Origin: Isoetes taiwanensis
Taxonomy: Eukaryota > Streptophyta > Lycopodiopsida > Isoetales > Isoetaceae
NCBI GenBank assembly: GCA_021234155.1
Contig: JAJEKV010000031.1
Coordinates: 1,233,614 to 1,297,613, forward strand
Direction: 5' to 3'
DNA length: 64,000 nt
Position 1 is the stretch's first letter, and each line of letters starts with the position of its first letter. The notes beneath the pieces are model-generated. The model made no database searches and was not told where the DNA came from. It worked only from the letters and a program-made list of their open reading frames with translations. Made by a program: the position numbers and the translations under genes. Below are positions 43,526 to 56,800 of this stretch, one piece after another.

Positions 43526-46483
43526 CTCAAAAGTAGCACATGCAGTTGACTCTGTTGACCTTTTGAAGTCACACTAATAGCCACACTAATATCCCATTAG
43601 CAAATTTGAGAATCGTCTGATCCACTTAAGAGGTGGCCCTCTTTGAAAGGGCTCAAAGAAAGACCATAACCCTCATTCTTATGGCGACTGTTGTGAAACT
43701 AATAGTGCATAAATGCTAAAATGTATCAGTATCTTTAACATGCTACAATGTTCTTTCAAATTTATTGAATCTCTTCATATATCTGAGCATGGCAAACATG
43801 GTTATTTCCTCACCGTCTTACCTTTTGTCAAACTCATTGAACTTGCATGCATCCAAGATCTTGGCAGAATATAATCCCTTGATTGAGAGACAGCATGAGC
43901 AAAAAAAACATCAATTTTAAAAAGTACAATAATCTTGCGTTTATTTTTCATCACAATCTCCAGTACATTCATGAAATGGGCATGTAAATGCCTTGTCTCC
44001 AGTGGAAAAACCATTTAAAAAATACTAACAATGGCATTTAAAAGACAAATAGCTCGCAAACATCATGATATGCACCCAGTTAAAATTTATAGGACTTTGC
44101 ATTGCAGGTTTCGATCAGCTAAACCTTAAAAGGTGTGCGAGTAATCCGTCTCCATAGCCTCTAGGAAAAATAGATGGATCTCTGTCCTTTCTAAAGTAGC
44201 ATGTGCATCGCCAAACACAACTTTCGCTTTAGTTATATCCTTCCTCAAATCAAGCTTGCGATTCAAAGTTCTGCAAATTCTATTAAAGATATGTACTTAC
44301 CTCCCAAACTTTATCAGAAAAATGGAATGTTTGCACGTTCGCTGTAGAAAAAACCCATTTAACAATAGCAACGTTTGAAACTACTCTAACCCCATTATTG
44401 CTATTGCAGTCATCTACACAGAATTTTGCCAGAATTTCAATGACAGTTAATTGAAGTGAGTGGTCTGGTGCAATTTTTAAAAAGAAGCAACCACAGTCAA
44501 AACAAAGAACAAGGCAAACTATGGCCCTAAGCACAAACTAGCCCATCAGCCTTCCAAAGCTAACTAGCATCTATCTCTGAATGCGACTAGCATCTATCTC
44601 TGAATGCTAGCTTCCCATCAAGTATAACCTAACACAAGCTACAATCGTTTCTCACACCTGTGGTTAACAAATGAATGCAACTTGGCAGAAAGTCTGTGCA
44701 GGTCAAATAGGAAAGATGTTTTATCCACTCCGGCGGTTGCAACCACAAAATCATTGAAAGGATTTAAGGATTTAATGACCAAAGAAATGAGATTAACAAG
44801 CCAGAAAACATGCCTGGATAAAGGATACCGCTGGTAACATGACATCATACCTCAGATATGTGTGCAATGACATGCAAAAGCTGTTCACAGTACTGCATGT
44901 CCTCAAGTTTCAGATGACTAGATTGCCATCATTTCCAACTGATCCAAAAGGCCAAATGAGCCATCATCTCCAACTGATCCAAAAGGCCAAATGATTCTCC
45001 TGCCTTAAATGTACAAGCTAACTTGCATTTATTTGTAATTTTGAGTACAGAATAGAATGGGCGGAAAAATCCAATCACAGATTAAGCAGCCAACATAGGC
45101 TGTTGAGGAGGGAAGAACAGCGACCTGAAAACAGCAGATTTGTCGCAAACAGGGATATCCACAAAATTAGTAACAGGATAACTAGCAGAAAGGAGCCCAA
45201 CATGGAACACCAGATTGTTACCCTGCAGCTATACAGAATCTATATTCCACCAAACCAACAAAACCTTAACTGTAATGCCTGAGAGTGCGTAAGAGCCCCA
45301 TAAGATGCATATCCTTTGATAGTAGTACCATAAGAAACAGTCTGTGATAAGAACTGACTTCTCTGGAGAAGACAGAAATTCCCAGAAACCCCAAACCAGC
45401 CTATCCACAGGAGCAAGAAGAATTATCGATTCCAAGCCTGGGCAACACGATGGATCCATAGCCACGATGCTCCACAGTCACACATCATGCATAATAAAGA
45501 AATTTAGGCATCTAGAGCTTCGTCTTTTCAATAAACAGGGGGTACACTTAGATCAAACTGAGCAGAGCTTAGCCATCGCCCGGAATACAGTGCATCCTTC
45601 TAACTGTGCTCTCTAGTCTGCGATATTAACTGGAAAAGGAAAAGAGAAGTGTTAGATTATGCAAAGAATGAAAGATTCAAGAAATTTGAAGATCCTTGAT
45701 TCTCTTAAATTGGCCGCTTACATTTTGGGCAAGGCTTTCGTTTTGCAAGTAACCTGTCATACCATAAAATAAATTATATTCACCTCCGCAAGATTGAAAC
45801 ATACAGAACAAAAAAGAAAGTAATGTTACTTGAGATCAAACTGAAATGCTTGAAAACCTCGGATACAATGCTGCAGCCATAAAACTCTGCTTTTGGACCA
45901 ACGCGGATCACGGCTTAGGGCTTGGGCTTGCGACTCAAAGACCCCATTGGTTGTTACAGCAAAAGATTCCCAGCGGCCATGCATTCCAGAGCCATAAAAA
46001 ACCCACTTCGAACTGCAAGACCATGGCAATGGCATCGATCTTGGTCTATGAATGCAGATCTTGCATTATAGATATAGGAAAAAGTAAATCTAAGTTTATA
46101 GCACAAAAAATGGCAACTATTTGATATAGACGTCCATTTTTTATTGGAAAAATGCTCTGGAGTTTCTCCAAATCAGCTCCAAATCACCATTTTTGGATTC
46201 AAACTTCAGTTTTTGGAATCAAACTTCAGTGTGGAAAATCGATATCATGCCGGCATGACTGCCAACAAATAATACAGACGGCCATACTAGCAGAAAGAAA
46301 TCGTGGGCAGAAAGCTTGGCTATGGCTTTTAATCTGAAGTTTCTCCAGGCGGCACCGGAGAGGTAGCCGTAGGAAAAAAAAAAAATCTTCTGAAAAAGCT
46401 TCCTCAAAAATAGCGGTGTTGAGAATTTAATTCTATCATTAATGAATGACGGATATCTTCCCCCAAAAAAATCTATTTTTAGT
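43526..46483. other. Gene-free stretch
   Basis: No gene is supported. It holds two short direct duplications: GACTAGCATCTATCTCTGAATG near 44,565-44,610 and about 32 bp around AACTGATCCAAAAGGCCAAATGA near 44,926-44,990. Open frames (for example 44,283-44,534 minus and 45,344-45,616 plus) have no recognisable domains. Confidence 0.45.
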
Positions 46484-46575
46484 GGAAACCCTTCCGGGTT
46501 CTAATATGGAAACCCTTCCGGGGTTCAATGGAAATCCGGAAGGGTTTCCACTTAAAACCCCGGAAGGGTTTCCAT
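46484..46575. repeat. GGAAACCCTTCC hairpin array 2
   Basis: Two forward units (GGAAACCCTTCCGG) are followed by two inverse units (CCGGAAGGGTTTCCA), giving a foldable palindrome about 90 bp long. It is the same motif as at 42.4-42.8 kb. Confidence 0.85.
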
Positions 46576-48097
46576 TAATTTATTTAATAACCCCAATCGG
46601 GGGGAGATAGTGTGAGCGCGAAAGTAGTTTGCAATATGTGTGAGAATTTATGAATTTGTTTCATAATCAAATAGTCAAGGCAACATGGATGGAAGATTTT
46701 ACATCAAATGCTTGCAGCACCTGAATGACCTATACCCAAAGTCTCATAAAATGTGCCTTTATTTAAGAGATTTATATTCATATATTTTTATAAGACAAAG
46801 ATAAACTATGCTCAAGTTGTCCAAGTTATAATAATTCCAAGGGAGGTTTACATACATACCCCGTATAAAAGGGATGCACAGAAAGGGATTTTTTTCTCTT
46901 TCGAAATGTATGTATACCTACATGGCGTCTTACGTTTTGAGCTAGGATATGGTGCATACTTACGGCAGGGGAACCTAGCTGCTTATCTCGAGCAACTGTA
47001 ATGTTACGGTGAAGCCCCCGCTTCATTCTCTGCAGTTCTTGCTAATGCTTCAAAATAGCAGTTCTCTGTAGGTCAGGTAGGTCTATTTACGAATCTATGG
47101 AGCTTTTGATTTGCTAGGTTTTGGCTTTTGAGAATCTAAAAAAGGAAGGGCATTTGTGTCACATGAAAGAAAAAAAATAGCATTTCTATTTTCTAGAAGA
47201 GCAGGGCTAAGGACGAATGTGCAGAGGAGGCATATTCGGCTATGGCAGTGCAACTAATTTGGTGCTTCAGAAGATGGTCTATTCTTCCTTTTTATTATTA
47301 TTTTTGGGTGTTTATTATCGGTTGGGCTATCCGGATCTCCTGTCTCATGGCATGTTTTCCTTCAGAAGCTTTGCCTTCATAGGCTTTTGACTATGGCAAT
47401 GCCAAATGAAAGCAAACTGAGCTTGCTTAAGGTTGGGACCTCATTTTGAACTTGGCAAAGACCGCAACCTTATCAAGGAGACATGTTCCCAGCTAATATC
47501 CCATTTTTGTGCTACTTGGAAGAAGGTGAATCAAGAAGCTGGTTCGAGTTGAAATAGGGCAAAAGCTAAATGATTCTTTATATCCATAGATGTGCTGTGA
47601 AACAGGAGCATGACGACGAGCTATTGATCGGCTGTGGGTTCGCTAAGGGAGTTGGCTTTGATCGGTTTTATCATTTCACAGGTCTGAGTGCAAAGGCTTT
47701 GGCCCCTTAAAATATTCGAGCAAGGACTGGCAAAACCTAGGCAAATTAGGTGCATTTTTAGCTTGCCCTTTTTATGCATTCTGGTTCATTTATAAATTAT
47801 TTTTATTGCCTGCCAAGAATAGGCATCGATCCGAGCCATCGGATCGGCATTCTGGGAAGGGACGAGCAGCTATATATGCACTATTCATTCTTGTGGTTGG
47901 TTATCGGCGTCTTCTCACAGCAGCGTCTCTTCCTTGCCCATTGCTTCCCTCCCTACCCGCCCTTTTATATAGTTTGGAGTTTGTTTCATGTTCATGTTTA
48001 TTTCCTTTTTGATACTAACTCCATTATCCTCCACTCATTAGGTGTTGCTATGGTGATTATTGTCGTCTATTTTTTATATGTTTTTGTTCAGTACTGA

Positions 48098-48250
48098 CCA
48101 CCCGTTGGGTGATGCTTTTTTCCACCCGATGGCTGATGCAAATTATTTTCCACCCACTGGGTGATGCTATCTCTATATTTTTCCACGTTGGGTGATGCTA
48201 GATGATTTCCACCTGTTGGTGATGCTATTTTTCTTTTTCCACCTCTCGGT
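48098..48250. repeat. Minisatellite built on CCACCCGTTGGGTGATGC
   Basis: About six imperfect units of 22-30 bp, each with a small palindrome CACCC..GGGTG followed by ATGC and a T-rich spacer. The units diverge towards the right end. Confidence 0.8.
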
Positions 48251-51200
48251 TATGTTTTCTATTTCTATATATGTTTGTTTATGGTTTCTAACGTCTAATG
48301 TGTGTTTTTGCTTGCTGGGGACTATTTTCTTAGGGGGTGCTCGCCTGCCATAGTTGTACCTATTTTATTAACATTTAACGGGTACTTTCTAGGCATTTCT
48401 CCCTTTTTCCAGGTTTTACACATTCCATGGCGTTGATGCGCATTTGGGCTGGCTTCACCAATTTCCTAGCTTGCTCTTCAACGCATCCTCGACGCCGTTG
48501 GCGACATTTCTCATTAGGGTTTTCCTCGAAAACCCGAAAGGGGTTTATCCCGATGAGAAGTTGTCGCCATTGTCCTCTCTCTTGCCTTTGCATATTTTCT
48601 TATTTCATTATGGGGTAGCTAGACATTGTTCCTATGGTCAACTCCCCATTCAGATTTTACCACACAGTGTATACTGCTGCTGTGATGAATGACAAGCCTC
48701 TCTATCTATCGGCCGATTTTTGTGTTCTTTGCGAGTCCCTTACCAGAATATCGTACTGTTGCTTACTATCATTTGGGATTAAACTTCAAGGATTGCTGCG
48801 TGGAAAGCAAAACCCTTTGATTCATTTGATGTCTGCAAGGTATACAAGGTATATGATTCCTTTTTTTGCATATGTCTGTTTTTAAAGAAACTCCTATCTC
48901 TGCAAACTCGCTTCTAATTTTAGTGTAATCGGGCATGCTGCCTATAGAATTTCACTTGCGATCACATCAGGTAAAGAAATGATTTTGGTCTATAATCGTC
49001 AAGTTTGTTGCAGAGGAAGTGTTCCTTTCTCATTTGTTCTGTTGCAACTTGAGTTTCTTCTGTATCCATTTTTAAAACAAAGGCTCATTCTTTTATGTTC
49101 TGTTAATCTTTCTTTTTGCATTTGTTCAGGTGTACATAAGGCGTCCATTCCTCAGGGCATCATCTAGAGTAACCAGAGATTTCTACGTTTTGTTTGCCAA
49201 ACACGTATGTGGAACAAACTAAGTGCATATAACAAAGGTCTTTCTGCTCCTAAAAACTAGATGGACATATAACTTATTATTTCAGGTTATTGCATGATAT
49301 AGTTAATTGCATGTTGGCCATTAATCATTGAAAGCAAGGCTTTGATATTCCCTAGAAATGCAGATTAGAACTGCAGAACTGCATTTGGATGGAATGAATA
49401 ATGTTGAAACAATATGGGGACAATTTGGAGCAATTTTGGAGGACACCTATGTATATATGTTTATTTTTGTTGTCTTTTTTTATAACAGATGTGCATTCAA
49501 AACAAGAAAACTTCTTTTGGCACTAAGGAACAAGTCGAAATTATTCTTCCGAGAAGAATAGAGGTCTACATTCAGGCTACAAGCTATGAAGTGCGACAAG
49601 CTATATCAAACCTTTGCTCCAGTTGAGACAAAGGAACAAGCTTCTTAACCCTTTCCTAACAGCTAAATCTGTTATCACATTTAGTAATGAATGTGGTGAA
49701 TCCAATCAAATGATCCTCCTATAAATGTTTATGCATGTTTGACCCAATTTTACATTTTTTCTTTGGATTGAACAACAGATATATGGCCATTCTGACAACA
49801 AAGCAAAGCTAGATCTATCCAGTGTGTCCCAATCATGTTAAATTATTTTTTGCAGGTGAGTTCTATGTATTTCATAGAAAACCTCTTTCATAAAATTGTT
49901 GCTTCCAAGTCCCTAAAACTGTTATACATGAATTTTTGCCTTGATATGATATGCTCATTACCAGCCATAGTTTTATACACGTTCTTTTCATATTGTCATG
50001 GCAAGAAAGCATTTGGAACAATATTTGGAAGACAACCAAGTGTATATGTTTGTTTTGAAATAAGAGTAGTTCTTTTGACAACAAGAAGTAAAAAGATTGT
50101 TTAGCCTCGTTTCGACAAGACAATTCCTGATTTATGAGATTTTACGATGGTGCAAGAATATATGAGAAAAAACTAAGGGGAAATGGGGGTTGGAAGGGAA
50201 AGAAAATGATCCTACATATTCAGGGTAGAGTGCAATAGAATTATCTAAACATATATAACTCTCATGGGCAAGATGCCTTGGGCATATTCGGTTGATTCTC
50301 GCCACGTATTTTTAGGAATAGGGAAACAAAGAAAAAAGTCAGAGAAAATGAAGTCGAAAAAAAAAATGCTAGGATGTGTTCGATCTATCCGATCCTTCAT
50401 ATTCCACCTCAATCGCCTCCATTCTCGCATCCTGGATATGAATCCGACCACTTGGGCTCCTCCCCCTTCTTCTTAGCTGCGCATTGATATCATGTTCATA
50501 GCATTTGTCCATCCTAGGTTCTGCTTCGTTTTTTCTTCCACCATGCTTCGACATAGAACAAATTGTTTAACTGTATTGTTTACTTTTGAGCCAATGATTC
50601 ATTCCTTTTCCTAGTTTTTCGCGCGCACCCAGTTGATGAAGAGATCTAGAGCTCATGACGAGTTCTCTTCTCCTTTGCGGGCAGAAACGGGCTGGAACGG
50701 AGAGCTAGGAGGCCATTTCTCTGCAAAAAGCCAGAGAAGCGAGAGGGAAAAAGCCAGAAAAATTGAAATCGAAAAAAATAAATGCTAGGATGTGTCGAAG
50801 AAATCTTCTTCTTTGGCTATGGCGGCTATTGTCCGGCAACGGCCTCCATTCTGTCTTCTGGTTCTCATTCCTGTCTGCCATAGCGAGGTATTTACAGTTT
50901 ATAATAGCGAGGTATTTACATGAATGGCTTTGAATAGCCTCCTGACCTCGATGGCCAAGAATACACACCTACTTTGCTCTACTGTCGAGTGGCAACTGGG
51001 TTCCGCAACAATACAGAAATTGGGGAGTCCTTTTTTCTGGTGGCATTTTCTATTTTCAACCCGCAGGGAATCGCCCTTTTGTGGCAAAAACCATGTTTTG
51101 AGGGTTTTGAGGCTAGATTTTAGTAGGCATCACATGTTGCTTTTGAAGCAAATATTTGGAAAAAATCTGTTGTGGGAACTAATTTAGGAGCAAATATGTC

Positions 51201-51462
51201 AACTAAAGGGCCCTGATCTCTGCCTTTGGGTTCTTATAACAGCCGTTCCAAGGTCAGATCATGGAACTCCATCGTGCTATAGAGCCTAAGCATAGAACCA
51301 ATCTTTGTAGTGCCATGTGGCAGCATAAAATTACACCCCAGCAAAAAAAGGAGACCCAATTTCTATATTATTGGAAATTCCCTTTCTATTTGTGGTTGTT
51401 CGTCATGGAACGTTGGGCAAATTTCGAGATAAATATATGGATGGTTTGTTACAGTTATTGAA

Positions 51463-51502
51463 TGATTTTTATTGTCCACGATGGCCAATTGGCCTATGGG
51501 AC
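51463..51502 (-). mobile_element. LINE 3'-end stub
   Basis: GATTTTTATTGTCCACGATG followed by GCCAATTGGCCTATGGGAC is a diverged copy of the last 40 bases of LINE-A without its TATTC tail. It is most likely a severely truncated insertion. Confidence 0.55.
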
Positions 51503-53180
51503 ATACTAACTTTGAAAACTACTTACTATCTGTGTCATCTCTACATATAGGCAGTTTGTAATATTCCATTATTTGTAGGGTGTATTATCATTTCACATGT
51601 TCTAAATTTTTTCGAGGCCATTAGATTGCAGTAGTTTATGGGGAATATTCTATGTTGGGCACTCTAGACCATTCCTGCAAGGAATATGGGGTCTAACAGG
51701 CATGTCTTGACTTGCCTCACAGTATGTGAACTGCAGTCAACATACATCTCTATCGCCGCATCTCAAGGATGTCCAGAATTGAGATCTATTCGACTTAGCA
51801 CAAAACTTCTTTTGCAGCAGGTTGGAGAAGAGAAATGTTGCGGCCGCCGCGATAAATTTCTTGTACTTATAATTGTCAAGACAAGATGTCATTACATATA
51901 CAGAGTTGTTTATGGTGTGGGTAGCTAGAGCTTGATAAAAACATGAGTTCTTATGCTCGAGCTTGATTTTGGTAACATGTTTGATATATTTTGGTCATAT
52001 GCTATTATTTCAAAGCAAATCAACCTTACTTCTATAGAATTCATAGGATATCAATTTCCAAAGGATTGGTCTTACATTGAAGGCCCATATAACAATTGCC
52101 TCTAGGATTCATAGGGTACAACCTTCAAAGGATCATTCTTGGGGCATGTTCTCTGGATGGAGAAGTCGAACTTTGATTTCTAGAAATGCCCTAGAAGTTT
52201 TTAAAGCTCTAGCCCATTGCCTTAAAACCAAGCTCACACGGGAACGGTGCACCAACCGATCTTGTCATGTTAACAAAGTATACACAAAGCTTGGAGATAA
52301 ATGTAAGGTAGAGGGTAGGTTACATGAATGATCTGCTCAACGTAAAACTATGGTTGAGGGTAGGATAAAATGGGATCGAAGTGAATGTAAAAGTAAGGAA
52401 TATGGTATTCTAGCTTTGAGAGAACAAGATTGTATACAAAGGGGTTTCCATAGATGGCAGGCTGTACACAAAGGGGTTTCTCTATATATCCAAGGAAGGC
52501 ACATGCCATATATCCCTTACATATAGGTGAACCCCCCGGAAATAATTCGAAATACAAACTATCCATGAAAGAAGCACCTCTAAATTCATCCTTCTCAAAA
52601 AGCTTGCACATCACATGTTACAATACAATGCTGTAAGTATACATTACGGTATTTTTATTTCCTGCTCTCTAATTCGAGTATTCAAAGATAATCGAATGGA
52701 TCTCTATGTGGAGAATGCAAATACTTAAATCGCAAAAGTCAGAACTCGTTGATTATTATGTGAAGTTGTACCCAGAAGACAAAGACTATCTTATACCATT
52801 TAGAATCTATATGCAATGTATTATCAGGTTTCACAATACAAGTGATTTACTTACCTCATGTCCGAAAGCATAGCCGAGTAATGGGAAAGGCTTGAGCATA
52901 AGAAGCCTTTCTTATTTGAAATATTTTTGTGCATGACTTTATTTACAAAAAATGACAGTCAAACAAGACTAGAAAAGTGAGTATCAGAGTCAATACATCA
53001 CCACATGCATTCTCATATTTGGGAATGTCTATGGTGAATGTACGGTTATTCTATAAGAAAATGAAGTTTTTCCAATTAATTGTGCTTTGGCTTCAAGCAG
53101 AAGCATATATCAAAGTCAACAAGAAGATTCCATTCAATATCTGTTGGAGACTTCTTCGCTTTGTGCAAAACAAGAGAGTT

Positions 53181-53340
53181 AAGAATAGAATATAATAGAA
53201 TAGAAGAGAATGGTTTTTATCGTCCAGGAGACCAAGCCACCTATGGGACCCAATAAAAGAACGCAGCAGGCTTATTACTGTCCAGATTAAACAAATCGCT
53301 GCCTCGAAGGGTTTCAGCGAGAGAAACCATTGCAATAATA
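53181..53340 (-). mobile_element. 5'-truncated LINE 3' end (LINE-A family)
   Basis: On the minus strand: stem-loop region (GAAACCCTTCGAGGCAGCG), GGGTCCCATAGGTGGC, TCTCCTGGACGATAAAAACC and a TTCTATTCTATTATATTC tail. About 160 bp long. It is the same 3'-end family as 7.72, 10.0, 13.8 and 63.8 kb. Confidence 0.75.
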
Positions 53341-53416
53341 AGAATTTTGTCAAACTGTACAAATGTACATCATAAAATTATATATATACATGTCAGATGA
53401 ATGTCTGAGGACATTG

Positions 53417-53540
53417 GATCATTCCCCAATTGCAAAACCAATACTGCCACTTTTGTAAAGTTTAAGACCAAATTAGATCTAGCCTTAAGTTAGACAGGAT
53501 TCCGAGTTGCCAGGAGGGTCAATTCGACAGGCTCGTCACA
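53417..53540 (+). mobile_element. 3' end (U5-like) of an LTR
   Basis: GGATCATTCCCCAATTGC through TTTGTAAAGTTTAAGACC to GGCTCGTCACA matches 63,251-63,401 with a small indel. It ends in CA and is directly followed by a primer-binding-site candidate, so it is read as the right end of a 5' LTR. Homology stops sharply at 53,417, so the rest of this LTR is missing or replaced. Confidence 0.7.
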
Positions 53541-53556
53541 GTTGGTATCAAAGCAA
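53541..53556 (+). other. tRNA primer-binding site (initiator-Met-like)
   Basis: TTGGTATCAAAGCA, starting one base after the LTR end, closely resembles TGGTATCAGAGC, the initiator methionine tRNA complement used by many plant LTR retrotransposons. It supports the LTR boundary. Confidence 0.65.
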
Positions 53557-53840
53557 TGTTGGATCCTTGGAAGTTGACATGGGGTGTATTTTCATTTGAC
53601 ATGTTCAAAAAAACATGTCGCGACACTAGTGCTGGTGAAGTGCTGTTCGGCCTTCTTCAACCCTTCACCAAAAACGTCACCCTTCTTGCACGTCACCCGC
53701 CATAGCTATTCCGGGGAGCGGGAGAATTCGTTGGCCTTCAAGATCAATCAAGGACCTTGATTGAAGCCAACTCAGCGATCCTGGAAGGGTAGGTTGCTTT
53801 CGAAATGGAAATTGGCGGAATTAACATTTCTTTGATGCAG

Positions 53841-56800
53841 AATTGTGTTTCTTGCTTGGAGAAGAAAAGCTATGGTTTCCGACTGGAAAAAAACTTTCCT
53901 AGTTTCATTAGCAAAGAATTCAAGCAAGTTTGATGCAGGGAGACTCTATTCCAGTCTGCATGAATTTGTAGAGCAATCAAAGCACTTTTCCAATTGCTAT
54001 TCAACATTCTCAAAGAATTTTTCTGAGAACAAATTACCACAAACCAAGGCAAATACTTCCTTACCTGCAGGTATAAACATTCCTCAAATGTAGTGAGGGA
54101 ATCCGCACCCAATTCAGCACCTGTAAAGGACTGTGCTGTTGTGGTACTGAAAGATGAAATTTAACTTTCAATTTATTTGATGCAGAATACAGTTATTTGG
54201 AAGATCATGTCGATAATTACAGACCTTCGTATGATTTTGGGGAGCTGCCAAATGCTTTTTATCCAGATTTCATGCCTTCAAATGTTTTTGATGGAGATGT
54301 TGCTGAGCATACCATGGATTCATTTTGTTTGGAACAAGAAGGTTTGTTTCCTCAAATATGCTTTGACTTTTACATATGTATTCTATGTAGGTTCACTACA
54401 TTTATGAATATTTGCACTTTCAGACTTATTTGCATCAGATCTTGGAAGACCGGATGCTTCAAACAATTCAGGTAACACCTATGCTGACTTATTTTTCATG
54501 CACATAACTATGCTGACTTATTTTTCTACACACTTGGTAATTAAGATTAAATTGGATGAATACTGATTCTTGCTTGAATGAAGGTTGTGAGAACATGTCC
54601 TGCCAACATTCATTGGAAGTTATGTTCAAAAAAACAAGCTGCTGAGATAAGAAGGAATCAAAGGCAGAAAAAAAAGGAAAAAGAAGCTGGTGCAGATGAT
54701 GCAACCCTAGAAAAAGGTTTATTTACCTCAAGGAAAAAAAAGAAACTGTCCAAAGAAGTAGGGAAAGTATTGAATCAAATTTTTGAAAAAGCTAAACCTG
54801 CTGACAGAAAAGAAATCCTAAGTGGTGCTGCCAAGTGGGTGCCAGAACTTGGTGTTCCATGCACAAAAGAAGTGAAAACAATGGAAATGATTGTTAAAAA
54901 TCTGAGGGATTCTTTTGAAGCTCATAAGTACTCGAAAACCACTGATACTTGGAGAGCCAGAAGTGCTGCAATGTCTTTTGCAGTTAGTGCTGATACTAAC
55001 AAATGTGCTTCAGGAAAATTGTTACAGTTGCAGTTAATAGAAGGTTACCTGCTGAACATGGTGATGGCCCATGGTCCATGTTCAAGAAAAGCACAAGAAT
55101 TGACAAACTTTCTTATGATGAAAGAAAATTCATAGTTGACTTTTGGAGGAACAACACTAGAGTGTCTCCTTCCAAGAAACATGTTTTAAAGATCAGATTA
55201 TCTAAAGGGAAGAAAAGTATGCATCCACTACACTTCTTAGAAGAGACTCAGGTTAGAATATTTATTGGTTGTATTTTATTCATACAATTGTTTCTTTCTT
55301 GCTGGACTGTTTTCAAACTGTCTAATGCTAATTGTTGGTTGTATGTCTTGCAGGTCACTTTCTACCAACGTTTCAGAAGTGAATATCCAAAGTTTGAGGT
55401 CTCTTTTTCACTATTCCATGCATTGAAACCTCCCTATGTTAGGAAGGTTAAGGATAGAGAGACGTGCTGCTGTGTGTATCATATGAAAGCAGACTTTGTA
55501 AGAGTTGCAATTAACAAAGTCAGACATGATGAAAAAATACATGGTGTTGGTTGCAAATGCACTTGTGAGGTCTGTGGGCCTGGACCAACATGCATGTCAA
55601 GAAAGTGCACCTATGCTTCAACTAGTGAGCTTTGAAGGGCACTAGTATGTGCACGAGATGAATCTGATGAATGGTATGCACATGATTGTTTGACTTTAAA
55701 ATGCCAAAAATGTGGGCCAAGCAAGTTATCAATATGTCCAAAAGAAAAGACATTTGTGAAAGGGTATCAAGTTGACTGGAAGACATATGACAAGGTGAGG
55801 ATTGTCTATTTAGGTTGTCTAGTGCTGGTTGTGATTTGCTGTTGTTTACTGTTGTTTACTGCTGTAGGTCTATGAGCATGTGGAAGAGCCTGATGATAAG
55901 GGAGGTTATAAAATTTCTAAAAAACCAGTAACCAAATTGGTTTACAAATCAACAAGTGTTGCTGAGATATTTGAGAATGCAAAGACAGTCTTGAAGCAGT
56001 TCATTCCACACAACTATGAGGGGAAGTGGCAGGCCAAACAATTTAGGGATTGTTTGGCAATGTTTCCAAAGGATTCAATTGTTTCAGTAATCGACTTTGC
56101 TGAGAATTATACCTTCAAGATCCAACAAGAAATCCAAAGTCTTCATTGGAGGAATGATCAGTGCACAATTTTGGTACACATTACATACAGACATGCAGCA
56201 AAATTAGATGATCCTCATTTAGATGAGAATGAAAGAAGAATTATCAAAGAGACACATTTCTACATCTCAGATGATAGGGAACATGACACCTTATTTGTGC
56301 AACACTGCTTGCTCAAACATGCAAATTTTTAGCGCATGAGGTATCAAATATAAGCAAAGATATTATGTGGTCCGATGGATGCTCTCATCGGTTTAAAGGT
56401 GCAAGGCCATTTTATTTCCTTGGTAGGTACTACCAAACTCCAAAGATTCCAATAAATTGAATTATTTTGCTTCATACCATGGAAAAGGTATTCAAATGTT
56501 TTGTTCTTTTCTTGTTGTATTCCTATGCATGATCGGGTCATTTTCTTGAGACAGTGAACATGATGGTGCCGGAGCTGCGCCATTAAGAGGGCACTAACTC
56601 ATGAAATGTTAAAGAGGAATTCAACACCATTGAGAAATGCACATGATGTAGTTGTTTTTTGTACAAGACATTTCAAATAACATTCCACAATTGAAGGGAA
56701 GGACAGATTTAGGTATTTTCTCAAAACCCTTGTATATCAATTCATATTTTGTTTGAATGTTCTATGTTTGTGAAACTGCAGGTTTGTTTGGGAGATAGGA

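Larger units (their letters stand above)
46576..53180. other. Long stretch without a recognisable gene
   Basis: No protein or RNA gene is supported. It contains the 48.1-kb minisatellite, a direct duplication of about 130 bp (about 50,318-50,450 and 50,733-50,865, sharing AAAAATGCTAGGATGTGT), and a LINE tail stub at 51,463-51,502. CCGCGATAAATTTCT at 51.85 kb echoes the 32.7-kb repeat. Open frames such as 48,427-48,692 and 49,835-50,104 lack domains. Part could be intron or leader of unseen genes. Confidence 0.4.
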
